Positions 48,251-58,815 are shown, counted from the stretch's first letter. The stretch is DNA of 64,000 nucleotides from Branchiostoma belcheri (GCF_001625305.1 NW_017802379.1:9018041-9082040); one strand, 5' to 3'. Translations and numbers: made by a program. The notes: a model not told the origin generated them from the sequence alone.

Positions 48251-49266
48251 TAGTGAAGACGTAAGAACACGTGGACATTTGCAGAGAGAGAGAGAGAACA
48301 CTTGTGTGTGTACAACTTACAAGACGTTCGACTAACGGTAAACCAACCTTCAGTCTCTTTCATTGTCGTGTGATCTGTATATTTTATGGGTAGTAGAAAG
48401 AAAAATGTTCGTGAGAATTCTCTTCCTCCCTGCACGAATGGAATTTTGACTATCCACTGACTGTACTAAATATCGAGTGCCGTGCCTGTGTTCTATCTGT
48501 CCTGAAATCAACACGCGGCGTGTCAGTTTCACAAACATAAGACAGGCGTGCTTTTGGTGACGCCAGGAGGAAATTAGACAAGTCTATGTTGTAGCGAACA
48601 CAGCAGCATCAGATGTAATTATTTTTCATCGTGATTACTATTCTGTATCAAATCAGACACACAGAGATTCTTGTATTTGTGGAAAAAACAGTTGTGCTTT
48701 ACGTAAACGTGGAGAAAAGTCGCCAAAATAGGAGTGAAAATTGTCAGTTATTAGAAATGAGAAAAGTTGTAGTCACATAAGAAGGAAGTTTCAAAAAGTC
48801 AGTATGTATGCACTTGTATGTAAGAATGCTATTGTTGTGTTGCATATTATATTATAACTATATTTGTAAATACGGAAACAATAATGTTGGGATATGTTAT
48901 TTCTGATGTCCCTTGCGTACTCTGAGAAGACAGGGGTTTGTTCAAATGCGCCCCTATGTGTATGGCCGGTACTACACTTAGCCCCAGGGCTGTTGTTAGA
49001 ATTGAGCCGGGTTCGCCCTGTGCTTTTTACCCGAACTCTTGTAATCAAAACAGAAACGCATTTACTCCTGGGCTGGCCCCAAAAAGAACGGAAACAGAAC
49101 CTCACTATAAAGCTATCCAGGGTCAATTCCCGCCTTTTTTTTATTATTTGTTCGTCGTTAAAAACTTTATTTATGGTGCCGTGCCGGCGGCAAGTATATT
49201 GTCACAAGCGAGTGTTTCTGTAGTCAGATCGTTTACCCCAATAAAACGCTCGTGGAGATGGTACGA
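48251..49266 (+). other. Tbx2/3: Tbx2/3 3' UTR (predicted)
   Basis: AT-rich non-coding sequence from the stop codon to a little past the AATAAA at 49240. No repeats are recognised inside. The exact cleavage site is not visible. Confidence 0.6.
49240..49245 (+). terminator. polyadenylation signal AATAAA
   Basis: Canonical AATAAA followed within 30 bp by a G/T-rich segment (GTCGTTGTGTTGTATC), the expected downstream element. It is the first canonical hexamer I noted after the Tbx2/3 stop. Confidence 0.6.
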
Positions 49267-49502
49267 AGTCGTTGTGTTGTATCAGCCTGGTTTCTCTTGG
49301 TGTGTTTGGTACCCCGTGAGAGGTAGATATATGTGTGTGATACTATAGTTAGCGTTGAGAGAGTGCACACTACTACGGGGTTGATACCGTATGATCCCGA
49401 TCTAGGCAGGCAGCCGGACTAAAGAGATGAATACCGTTCAGCTATTACGTACCGCCCGGGACGATAAGCGTCCAGCGCCGCTTTTTTTATGCACAACGCC
49501 AG

Positions 49503-49860
49503 ACGGCAATGGGTTGTAGTTTTAGATGGAGAAACTTGGGGTTATGGACGAAAAATTAGGACAAGTCTAACCCTCCTCTTGTACTTTATCGTAACTTGTT
49601 GTAGGTCAAATATGTCCTATTGTTGTAAACAATGTAGCCTCAATGTAGGGCGTCTGCGTGCGTGTGTGTGCTGTAAGACAGAGAGAGCGGACGATGTGTT
49701 ATAGTTTTAGAGAAACTTGGTTTTTCGCGATGGATGAGTAAATGGGTCTTGTACTTCATTTGAACGCTTTAAATGTTTTGGTGTATGTCCTATTGTTGTA
49801 AACAATGTATACAGTATAGGGCGCCCTCGTGTACGTGTGTGTAAGACAGCGGGTAGAGAT
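49503..49860. repeat. imperfect tandem duplication, about 190-bp unit
   Basis: TGTAGTTTTAGATGGAGAAACTTGG against TATAGTTTTAGAGAAACTTGG, and twice TATGTCCTATTGTTGTAAAC with AATGTA and a GTGTGTGTGTAAGACAG-like end, in the same order about 190 bp apart. Confidence 0.7.
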
Positions 49861-50395
49861 AGAACAGGTAGTCGGGCGAGGGGTTTCGTCCGCCCCGCTT
49901 GTGTCCGGCCTCATGGGACGTAGTTTTCCCCCCTGTAGTAGATCGTAGTCAGCGATCAGATGAGAGAACCCTAGAGCCCCGGTAATGTCAGCTCGGGGAG
50001 TACTGTTGATTTAGGGTGACGGTGGAGGCGCCAGGCTTTGGGCGGAGGTGCTAACGACCGGCGGAGCGGGACAGGCAGCTAAATGGGCACTCTTGACATG
50101 TAGCGTCAATGGAGCGGCGAGTTAGCGCGCCCGCCTTGTTTGTCGTGGAATCACAGGCAAACACGGATCATCCTAAGTCAACAGAAACAGTGGCGAAAAC
50201 TGCGCCATTTCCGATGCCTGTTTACGGCAGGGGGACTCGGGGAGAAAATGTAAACGGACTCGGCTGGGCGCCTATCAACACCAGAGTGGGAAGTGGGCTG
50301 GAAGTGAGAATGTTGACTTTTTTGTGTGTGGTGATGACGGGGAGTGGCGTAGACAGTCGGGGGGACGTGTATGTGTGCGGTATAGCCTGCTGAAC

Positions 50396-50460
50396 ACTAG
50401 CCTGGGTGCCAGACTGTTTCCAGGGCATACACAGGCCAGTTCCTCGGTCTCAGGGCCCAC
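50396..50460. repeat. dispersed repeat, CTAGCCTGGGTGCCAGACTG
   Basis: CTAGCCTGGGTGCCAGACTG and TTTCCAGGG are the reverse complement of sequence at 59840-59875 (CCCTGGAAACAGCCTGGCAC). Class unknown. Confidence 0.5.
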
Positions 50461-50469
50461 ATGTCCCGA

Positions 50470-52020
50470 AGGAAATTATACCACAGTCTCCACAGTTAGG
50501 CCGTGATCCACACCGGCTAACTTTGGCGTAGCGTCTGATATTGAAGCTAGATGAGTACTAGTACTAGTATTACAACCAACGATATCATATACTAGTATAA
50601 TACTATAAGCGACGAAAATGTTAGAAAAAACTATCGCCTTTTGTAGCTCCTCCACCATCACTAGTCTAGCTGTAGACAAAGATGTTCGACTTAGACGACT
50701 TTTATATTCATTATTCTTAACAAATGTACAGTTCTATGGAAACAGACGAACAAAATACATCACAATCTCTGAAATGACTCGTGAGAGTGTATTCAGCACA
50801 GAACGCATGGTCCCATGATTGCACCGTTTGCACATTTAAAAGCAACAAACCGAGCGAATTTCTCACAAAGGCCGCGACTCCAGCCGCTTCTAGCAGCTAT
50901 CTTCCCTCGGTTTTATGTCTTGACGCGGTGAATTATCACCAGTGTCCGCAAAGTCAGAGGAAGTTTTTTTTAAAAAAAGACAGACGTTCCCGAGTCGTGA
51001 ATTTTCGTGCCGTTGCGACGAGATGTCTGGACAGCACGGCATTTTCTCCTAGCGGATGCCTATAATCTCTGGTTATGATAGGCGAGTATCGATGGCCCAG
51101 GTGCCGCCGGAGCGCTGGAGCACTTTACGCGGTTAGGGGTATAGTTGTTAGTCCGTTTTATTACGGGACGAAGAGGTGTGTCGCCCTGGCGCCTTTCTGG
51201 ACCGATGGAGAGGGGAGATATCCCCCACAAAAGTGCTAAATACGACGGCGTATGGGCTCTGTGTACACACGAGGCATGTTGACTCTTGCCCCTTGCGAGT
51301 CGGGGGAATCTCCGAGTGTGTATTGCTGCTGGCTTTGATGATGTCTTTCTTCTTAGTCGGCGCAAACTTTGGGAAGCGATGCGTTTTACAGCGCAAAGAA
51401 GCGGATGTGTTTTGAGGAGGAGGATGGGTCCTGGCGTCAGTGGGGTGGGATCTGGATTGGAGACAATAAAGGAGAAGCGCTAAATTGAGGAAATTGGGGC
51501 TTTAGGAAAGCCTATTCTCCGTTTTAGAGGGGTTTATCATTCACTGTTGATTGAGCTTAGAGCGAAGCACTTAGAACGCTGCAGGGGCGTAGTTGTGATA
51601 CAACCACCGACCACAGAGTGGCTTAGTACATCTACACAGTGCCACAGTGGTCAATATTACATGTATCTTATTCCCTGACTGTCAAACACAGAAGGTCCCC
51701 TGCTTCTGTTTTCTACATGCCCCTTACTAGCTAATTGTTATCGGCAAGCAGCGTTGAACAAACTCAATTAGAACCAACAGAGCTAAACAGTCTCTCGGCT
51801 TCTTGATTTGGGTACCCTAAATTGTCCCTGGCCTTTGTAAACACAGATCCGCAGAGAAGATGTCTGTCTACATATGAAAGATGGTATCTGTGTAAGACCT
51901 CCTAAGGAGAGGAGCTATAACTTGGTGACATATCCGATCCGACTTACTTTCACGTCGTTAAATTGGCGTGATTTACACTGCATGCCTTGTGGCTATGCGC
52001 AGGTCTTAGAGACGGTTTCA
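50470..52020. other. intergenic, nothing recognised
   Basis: A GC-richer patch at 51060-51480 has short ORFs on both strands. None is recognisable. Confidence 0.3.
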
Positions 52021-52028
52021 ACACGTAA

Positions 52029-52029
52029 G

Positions 52030-52128
<99 letters not shown>

Positions 52129-52183
52129 CACTATGTGTGTGTGTGCCACTGTGTGTGTGTGTGAGAGCCACTGTGTGTGTGTC

Positions 52184-52246
<63 letters not shown>

Positions 52247-52398
52247 CTGTATGTGTGTGTGTGTATCTGTGTGTGTGTGTGTGTGTGTGTATGTGTCACT
52301 GTGTGTGTGTGCCACTGTGTGTGTATGTGTGACTGTGTGTGTGTCATAGTATGTGTGTGCCACTGTATGTGTGTGTGTCACTGTGTATGTGTGTGTAG
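52029..52398. repeat. (CT)n(GT)n microsatellite
   Basis: A CT run then about 350 bp of GT repeats with recurrent GTGTCACT and GTGCCACT interruptions, suggesting a higher-order repeat of the microsatellite. All ORFs here are artefacts. Confidence 0.97.
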
Positions 52399-52451
52399 CT
52401 TCTTCAGAAGCTGGTGTGGTACGCCAAAGAGCGGTTATACAGATACAGAAC
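52399..52451 (+). mobile_element. CR1/L2-like LINE 3' tail, short fragment
   Basis: GAAGCTGGTGTGGTACGCCA, AAGAGCGGTTATACAGATACAG: the last part of the LINE UTR and its ACAGAT terminus. A family 1 MITE begins at the next base. Confidence 0.75.
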
Positions 52452-52605
52452 TAGCCTCTACCAGGCTTCAGAGGTGGCAGGAAAGAGTAGAAATTGTCCC
52501 AATAGACAGATAACATGTCAGGGGAGTTGGTCCGCTAAAAGAGTACAGTTTGGCGCTCCTGTGTACTCTTTCCAGCCGCCTTGCCAGTCTAATAGAGTCT
52601 ATATG
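52452..52605. mobile_element. MITE family 1, right arm shortened
   Basis: TAGCCTCTACCAGGCTTCAG, ATAGACAGATAACATGTCAG and TTGGTCCGCTAAAAGAGTAC, then TGTACTCTTTCCAGCCGCC. The middle of the right arm is deleted and the right terminus is degraded. Confidence 0.75.
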
Positions 52606-52619
52606 TGTGTCAAAAAGAA

Positions 52620-53140
52620 CAGATAGCGATCTAGTCTGGCCAGGTAACACTTAATCAATTATTTAGAGTTGAACTCCGCCCTGTATGTGGCCCGCCCCTC
52701 AATATATACCGTAGGCGTGCTAGTCGCCAATTACACAAGGTGTGTGAAATGAACTCGAAACTCGTGTGACAGGTCTAGGTGTGAATGGAACTCCCACCCG
52801 AAGAAAAAGTTACAACTTGTCCATGAATATGTTTTATACATGGTGAGTTATGTTACTGGCGGGTAAAATGAATTAGCACTGTCAAAATATTATTGGTAGG
52901 GTCCGAAATGGTTTACAAATGCTTCATACAAGATGATTTTTGTCAAATAGTGCTTAGATGGACGAATTTTTGTGCAGTGAAATTTATTTTATCCCTCTAC
53001 ACTTCCGAAAATGGGTATATGATTCACTTTCAAATGCGACATCACAATGTGCAGAAATATTTGATGACTTTTACGTAGAAGTTGATACAGCATTCAGTAG
53101 AACCTTCTATCAGTGCTATCATAACACTAATAATATAATG
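52620..53140. other. intergenic, nothing recognised
   Basis: AT-rich DNA without a supported feature. Confidence 0.3.
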
Positions 53141-53144
53141 TAAT

Positions 53145-54478
53145 ATATAATATAATAATAATAGTTTATTGACAACAATCCTTGTACATGGCAGCGTTTA
53201 AACCGCTGAATTGCGTACACAGGTTTAAAAACAATTAAACAATAAGGTGGGCTAAACAAACAAAGGACATTGACAAACTAGGTACAAACAACTTAAACAA
53301 ATACTAGCTGTACGCAGTTATAAATTAGATATATAAGTGATTAAAAACAATATTGGTCCGGTACTGGGAGATTTCAACCTAGGTCTGCTTGTTTATTTAA
53401 CAAATCAGTGAAATAGGGGATTGGGCTCGTTTTGTACCGCTTTGTTTTCGTCAAAGGGATGTCGAGTTGGTTTGCCCCCTTCAGGCATCTGCCGTGAATA
53501 TCTGAGCGGGATGGGGGTAACCAATGTCGGAACGAAGGGGAGTTAAGGAGGGACTTTGCAAACTTAAGGCTAAGGGTTTCTCTTCTTTTCTCTAGGGACG
53601 GCAAACATAATTGGGACAGGGCGATGTTGTAAGACGTGTACAGGGGGCCAAGGATTATCTTTACTGCTCGTTTTTGTATGCGTTCGATTTTTATTACTTG
53701 ATGTACAGAGATACTTGAATTCCAAACTGGGGCCGCATATTCAAGGGTCGGGCGTATGTATCCTTGGTAGAAATCGCAAAGGTCTTGAACAGGGAGTCCG
53801 GAATGTTTCAGTTTCTTCAGCCAGAAAAGACGTGAGCTCCCCTTCTTTGTTATAATTTCAATATGTTTGTCCCATTTCAGGTCCCCCGAGAGCCATAAAC
53901 CGAGAATACAGGCGGATTCGGTATATATAAGGGGCTTATTATGAAGTGTTATATTAGGGGGTGGGGGACAGTCTCTCATAAAGGAAAAGGTCATGAGCAT
54001 ACACTTCTCGTCATTTAGCTTCATGTCATTATTAATTGCCCAAGAGTCGAGTCGGTCCATAGATGATTGAATTAGGCTCGCTTCACAGAAAAGTCTGCTC
54101 TCGCATAACGACAGGTCATCTACGTATTTATAACGATTTAGAATGTCATCTTGTAAGGCGTCATTGACATATATAAGAAAAAGAATCGGTCCCAATTTAG
54201 TGCCTTGAGGCACTCCAGATGAGATTCCCTCCCAGGTTGAGGATTTGGTACGGTATCGGACGCACTGGGTACGGTCTGTAAGGAAGCTACATATCCAAGG
54301 CATAATTGACGCCCTTACCCCACATGTCAACATCTTGTTAATTAGCTTGGTGTGGTTTATCCTATCGAATGCTTTACTGAAATCAGTTATTAGTAGTGTT
54401 TGAACGCTTTTAGGGGTATGATAATATGGTTCCTTTCTCTGGAGGCTGCGAACGCTCTGAGTGACCAAATATTTGACA
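53145..54478 (-). mobile_element. CR1-group non-LTR retrotransposon, 5'-truncated
   Basis: On the minus strand: reverse transcriptase ORF, then a 3' UTR of about 200 bp ending in AATAAACTATTATTATTATA-type ATT repeats (53145-53170). The 5' part, including the endonuclease and the first reverse transcriptase motifs, is missing; a TGA lies in frame just upstream at about 54483. It is a different LINE family from the ACAGAT-tailed one. Confidence 0.85.
53374..54468 (-). CDS. non-LTR reverse transcriptase, partial
   Basis: A 364-codon open frame covering the palm and thumb of a CR1/Jockey-group reverse transcriptase. Motifs in order: LLITDFSKAFDRINH (motif A, catalytic Asp), SSGVPQGTKLGPILFLIYVN (motif B), KYVDDLSL (motif C with the two catalytic Asp), MKLNDEKCMLMTF, ILGLWLSGDLKWDKHI, then IRPTLEYAAPVW and IERIQKRAVKIILG of the thumb, and SPIPYFTDLLN at the end. 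The catalytic residues are intact, but fingers and endonuclease are absent, so it cannot be autonomous. The first codon shown is not the true start; TTG stands where a Met would be expected. The long intact frame suggests a fairly recent insertion. Enzyme function is family knowledge: target-primed reverse transcription of its own RNA. Confidence 0.9.
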   Translation of the reverse strand: MVTQSVRSLQRKEPYYHTPKSVQTLLITDFSKAFDRINHTKLINKMLTCGVRASIMPWICSFLTDRTQCVRYRTKSSTWEGISSGVPQGTKLGPILFLIYVNDALQDDILNRYKYVDDLSLCESRLFCEASLIQSSMDRLDSWAINNDMKLNDEKCMLMTFSFMRDCPPPPNITLHNKPLIYTESACILGLWLSGDLKWDKHIEIITKKGSSRLFWLKKLKHSGLPVQDLCDFYQGYIRPTLEYAAPVWNSSISVHQVIKIERIQKRAVKIILGPLYTSYNIALSQLCLPSLEKRRETLSLKFAKSLLNSPSFRHWLPPSRSDIHGRCLKGANQLDIPLTKTKRYKTSPIPYFTDLLNKQADLG

Positions 54479-54637
54479 GATCACTCAACGAATTTCATAC
54501 ATAGATTACGTACATTTATAAGTTTTATATGTACTGCATAGTTTTATGTCGTGCATAATATTCCAATGATAAAACAAAGGATCACACAAATCCAAGTTTG
54601 GTCGCCCAACGGTCTCTCCGAGAGCGCAGTGTAGTGT

Positions 54638-55314
54638 TAGTCTCCACCAGGCCTTCCTAAGGGGTTCCGGGTAGTAACTTTGTTAGTAGTTTGTTTGTTC
54701 TTAGATATTAACAACCTCCGATAGTGCTATTGTTTTGTTACTTAATGATCACCTTTACTTTCATCTAAAGTCAACTCTCAAATACATTATTACGCTATAT
54801 CTTTCTGAAACTACTAAGCGATTTAATAACTGATTTATAGTTCTGTATTAATTTTATAGTATCTTAATAGTTAAACTCTGTTTTCTTGTTACCTTGACGT
54901 TACCCATGTTTTGTAATTTTTATTTTATGTCTAGTGGTGACGTGAATATAATCATATTGCTTGAGTGCGTCACCACTATGTATTGTATTGTGTGCATGTT
55001 GAAATAATAAAAAAAAACTTTGTTAGTAAGATTTGGCAAAAATGGCGTCTATAATAATTGGCCAGGGAAGTGAGCCGCAGTAACGGTCACATTTCACCTT
55101 GAACTCCAAACTAACCTGGCCAATTATTCTCCCTACTTAACAAAATTTTCACTATTTTTAAACCGGCGTTGTTAGTATTTTAGAGGCTAGTCTGGTGGGT
55201 GAAAAAAGGCCGAAAGAGGGCTTGTTGAATTGGTCTAGGTGCATTGAACTAGGCATCTACCATCTTCCTATTTACCTAAATTTTACTATTTTTCAACCCG
55301 TCTGGTGGAGACTA
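54638..55314. mobile_element. large TAGTCTCCACCAGG MITE, interrupted by a retroposon
   Basis: TAGTCTCCACCAGGCCTTCC at the left and CCCGTCTGGTGGAGACTA at the right. The flanks GTGTAGTGT (54629-54637) and GTCTAGTGG (55315-55323) match 7 of 9. Inside are inverted AATTGGCCAGGGAAGTGAGC / ACCTGGCCAATTATTCTCCC segments. A poly(A)-tailed retroposon is inserted at 54689-55015, and the right part contains a second terminus-like block near 55180-55195. Confidence 0.65.
54689..55015 (+). mobile_element. retroposed LINE 3' end with 13-bp TSD
   Basis: A 327-bp insertion ending in an A-rich tail, flanked by a perfect 13-bp duplication AACTTTGTTAGTA (54676-54688, 55016-55028). Near the 3' end a hairpin AGTGGTGACG...CGTCACCACT is followed by TGTATTG...TGTTGAAATAATAAAA. 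The same end (GTCACCAC, TGTTGGAATATAAAAATAAA) closes the tRNA SINE at 57961-58203. No ORF. Confidence 0.8.
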
Positions 55315-55494
55315 GTCTAGTGGGAAAGAGAGCCTAGAGAGGGCTTGCTGTTGACATGAGCCAGTGTTATATATGCTATATGTTATACATGTGTACAAGT
55401 CCTACCCCCTACTCCAGTGTAGGTACATCTAACTAGGCATCTAACACCTCCCTATTTGGCTAAATTTTACTGTTTTTCAACCCGTTTAGACTAG

Positions 55495-55713
55495 TGTAAT
55501 TCACTTGATGTTTACGGTAGCAAAAGTTCACGGTCTGAGAAAAATGGACATGTTCACAGAACTATATACATGTACTAGTATACATTTTGGCGACAGGTGC
55601 AGGAAAAAGAAAGTCCAGGAATTATTTGTTAACTGTAATGATAAGTTCACGTTACAGAAGTGACAATGAAAACTGAACATAACAGTACAGTGAAAAAATC
55701 AGGAATTACAAGT
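55495..55713 (+). repeat. left arm of a long inverted repeat
   Basis: GTAGCAAAAGTTCACGGTCT, AAAAATGGACATGTTCAC, GGCGACAGGTGCAGGAAAAA and AACAGTACAGTGAAAAAATC recur in reverse complement at 56393-56601. The arms are about 210 bp with scattered mismatches and indels, separated by about 680 bp that include younger insertions. Confidence 0.85.
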
Positions 55714-55998
55714 TTAGTGGGGAAAGAGGGCCCACAGAGCGCCTGTACGATGTTGTTGTTGTTGAGATGAGTCTAGGTACATCTAACTAGGCCAGACAGG
55801 AGGATATCCTCAGTAAACAGTGGTGTGGCGTCTGGAAGGCAGGAAAGATGCGGGATTAACGTGCGCATCGTGCCGCTTCACAACCGTGTGACGGCCGAGC
55901 GGAAAAAACAGCCTGGTCAGCTGCTATTGCAAGACTCACTCCGGCCCTCCCCCCTCTGTATGGTAGTCTCCACCAGGCCTTCCTTAGGGGTTATGTAT

Positions 55999-56149
55999 TA
56001 GCCTCTACCAGGCCTCAGAGGTGGATGAAAAGTGTAGAAGAAATTGGCCAAAAAGAGAGAGCCAAACTATACTCCCAACTCCCCTGGCATGTTATCTATT
56101 TGGCCAATTTCTACTCTTTTCAGCCACCCCTGAAGCCTGGTAGAGGCTA
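55999..56149. mobile_element. MITE family 1, compact copy, nested
   Basis: TAGCCTCTACCAGGCCTCAG to AAGCCTGGTAGAGGCTA, 151 bp. The flanks GTTATGTAT (55990-55998) and TTTCTGTAT (56150-56158) match 7 of 9. Its right flank is the ACAGAT-type terminus of a LINE tail, as also at 52452. Confidence 0.85.
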
Positions 56150-56310
56150 TTTCTGTATCTGTAATAGCCGGTATAACAGTGTTTTTGAGTAACACACCAG
56201 CTTCGCAGGGACGCGGCGCGACGCGGCGCAGCTTGCTACATTATACCGAACGACCTGTTACACCTAACATTTGCACATCTAACTCCATGCGATGTTTCAA
56301 GCTTGCAAGA
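56150..56310 (-). mobile_element. CR1/L2-like LINE 3' tail
   Basis: The plus strand reads CTGTATCTGTAATAGCCGGT, AACACACCAGCTTCGCAGG, then CGGCGCGACGCGGCGCAGCT and ACCGAACGACCTGTTACACC. Same family as 25302-25915, UTR only. Confidence 0.8.
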
Positions 56311-56392
56311 TATCTAGTGGTGTATATAGTTATACATTTTGTAGATAGTAAGATTCGGTAAAGATTGGGTCAACAATTGGCCTCATGCTAAG

Positions 56393-56601
56393 GGTATTGT
56401 AATTCCTGATTTTTTTTCACTGTACTGTTGTGTTCACTGTTTTCACTCTCACTTCTGTACCGTGAACTTATGATTACAGACTTTCTTTTTCCTGCACCTG
56501 TCGCCACAGTTAATATATAGTTCCGTGAACATGTCCATTTTTCGCAGACCGTGAACTTTTGCTACAGTGAACATAAAGTGCATGAATTACAGTAACATTT
56601 C
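56393..56601 (-). repeat. right arm of a long inverted repeat
   Basis: Reverse-complement partner of 55495-55713. It lies inside the 55964-56666 element. Confidence 0.85.
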
Positions 56602-56679
56602 ATTAACTCCCTATTTGGCTAGATTTCACTATTTTTCTACCCGCGCTGTTAGTATGACGGAGACTATCTGTACGGCCTA

Positions 56680-57020
56680 TAAGACAATTCTATGTATACA
56701 TTATAGCGTCAGGAGCGTATATAAAGTATACAACTACAGCGATATGTTTCAATATTGGAATTTTATCGATATCCACATAAAATGGAGTTTAAAACGTCTT
56801 TTATTGAGGCCCACATGCAACGGACATGCCTAAAATTCAAAGCAAGCATCATTTTTCATACTGCACTGTTTTTGTTCGGATATGTTCAAAACAACAGGTA
56901 GCCTAGTTAATACAGGAACACTGTGTCCTTCTTACATTAGGTACTGTATACTCAAGTGGAGGCCGTTTTCTAGGCTACAAAGCTTTTAGCATCAAACCCC
57001 CATTGACAACTCCTGGGTTC
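56680..57020. other. intergenic, nothing recognised
   Basis: AT-rich; no supported feature. Confidence 0.3.
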
Positions 57021-57026
57021 TGCAGT

Positions 57027-57197
57027 AAGCCTCTACCAGGCATCAGAGGCGACTGAGAAGAGTTGACATTGGCCAAATAGACAGATAACATGCCAGGGAA
57101 TTTGGTTCGCTAAAGGCGTACAGTTTGCTGCTCTGCCTAGGCTATATTTGGACAATTTCTACTCTTTCCAACCACCTCTGAAGCCTGGTCGAGGCTA
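57027..57197. mobile_element. MITE family 1
   Basis: AAGCCTCTACCAGGCATCAG, CATTGGCCAAATAGACAGAT at the left; CTCTGAAGCCTGGTCGAGGC at the right. The flanking 9-mers TTCTGCAGT and AACTGCAGC share the core CTGCAG in register (6 of 9), consistent with an old duplication. Confidence 0.8.
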
Positions 57198-57199
57198 AA

Positions 57200-57948
57200 C
57201 TGCAGCGGCTAAACATCGTCCATGTAGCTATCTACATAGGTAGATAGTACAGGTATTATACTTATAAACTATATTACAGCAAGGACAGTATACAGATATA
57301 CATTTTAGGAGTAAGGCTCTGAGCTATTTAAAACGTATCAAATTTGTCACGGAAAAGAAAACTAAAACACACGAATCAAATGAATTATGCATTTATTTCC
57401 GTGTCACTGCAAAGATCACCCCAGTACCTGCCCTTACAGCCTCATAAACAGATATTAAATATGTAAGTACAGTGCACTCATGTACACAAAACAAACAAAC
57501 CAAAAGACTCCATGAAATATAAAACCTGAAATATATGCCTGCATAAGTTCTCTATACGTTATATAGAAGAATATTAGGTTATATTAACTGACCGCGTGCC
57601 ATCCGTGTTTGCTGCATTATTAAGAAAACTAATTATGATATAGATTTTTTGCTGTTGTCAATAGACAAGCTAGGAACCTTTTCTTCTCAATTATAATCCA
57701 GGGACAGATTCCAAAGTTCCCTCGACACCCTATTAGCTTTTTCTAGCCGTGTAATTTAGGAGTCCTGAAGTCAGGCAATGTAGTGTAGAGGGTCCGCATC
57801 TTTGTGTGATAATTTCATATAGGGTACGGTGTAATGATGAACAATGTTCGGAGATGGTTTCTCGATTTGATTAGTAAAAGAATGGCGCTGTCACATTACA
57901 AAGGAGGGGAGCTATGAGTCAGTTTGACGCATATGTATAGAGCGGGAC
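57200..57948. other. intergenic, nothing recognised
   Basis: AT-rich DNA without a supported feature. Confidence 0.3.
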
Positions 57949-57960
57949 AGTTAGGAAGTT

Positions 57961-58203
57961 GTGGGGTCGTGTGGCGTAGCGGCAGAGTGCTCGACTCGGA
58001 ACCAAGATGTCCCGGGTTCTAGTCCTGACATGCCACAGAGCTTGTGCCCTTGGGAAAGGTACTTTGCACGACTTTCCTCACTTCGCTCAGGTGTAAATGA
58101 GTATTGTATTATCCCCTGTGTTGGTGGCGTCATTAATATAAGTTGAAAAAAATTGAGTGTGCCGTCACCACGTCTTGTGATGTATGTTGGAATATAAAAA
58201 TAA
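57961..58203 (+). mobile_element. tRNA-derived SINE with 12-bp TSD
   Basis: Pol III box A TGGCGTAGCGG (57972-57982) and box B GGTTCTAGTCC (58015-58025) lie in a tRNA-like head, followed by a body with CTTTCCTCACTTCGCTCAGG and TGTAAATGAGTA, and an A-rich end (AATATAAAAATAAA). The flanks AGTTAGGAAGTT (57949-57960) and AGTTAGGACGTT (58204-58215) match 11 of 12, which fixes both ends exactly. Confidence 0.9.
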
Positions 58204-58219
58204 AGTTAGGACGTTAGCA

Positions 58220-58815
58220 GGTCAGAGGATGGTATCTTATCACAAGAAAGGATCTCACAGAAAAGCCACACACTGTGAACCGTTTGGACCACAAACTTTC
58301 AACAACAAGTCACCTAGACTGTTACCAGATTTTTATCTCAAATTCTGGAGACCGTAAGAAAAATAAAGGAAAGACAAGCTTTTGTATTCTGTGTAACGGA
58401 GTGTTTTTTTCCTATTACATGTATCTTCACGTTGGTAGCGTTATGCAATGTCCTACTGACGTTAGGCCTTTTTTGTAGGAAATAGTTAAACACAAAACAG
58501 CTAAAATACCAAACAGTTATTTCCCGGTATATATTGCTGTATTCCGGAACCAACTTGCTTGTGAGTTATAGTTACAACACCAAGGGGGTGGCTTCTTGTT
58601 GTATGACACATACATTACTTCTTTGTGAAAAGTTTCCATCCATTGTAAGGATGCATTCCGAGTGGATTTTGTCATATACGCGTCATTTTTACTTGCCTGA
58701 GTCACGATGTTGTTACAGAAGAGACGACAACAGCCACTGCGTACAGTAAACAGAGTTGTGGTAATGACAGGAACTTCAGTTAACAGTTTGTCTCTCTCAC
58801 AATCCGCAGTTTTTC
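58220..58815. other. intergenic, nothing recognised
   Basis: No supported feature. Confidence 0.3.

Larger units (their letters stand above)
55964..56666. mobile_element. TAGTCTCCACCAGG MITE with nested MITE and LINE tail, 9-bp TSD
   Basis: TAGTCTCCACCAGGCCTTCC at the left, GACGGAGACTA at the right. The flanks TCTGTATGG (55955-55963) and TCTGTACGG (56667-56675) match 8 of 9. It contains the family 1 MITE at 55999-56149 and a LINE tail at 56150-56310. Its right arm includes CTCCCTATTTGGCTAGATTT, also seen near 55449-55469. Confidence 0.75.

Noticed and set aside
51874-52513. Cysteine/valine-rich and threonine/histidine-rich ORFs
   Set aside because: Produced by the (CT)n(GT)n microsatellite; no other coding signal.
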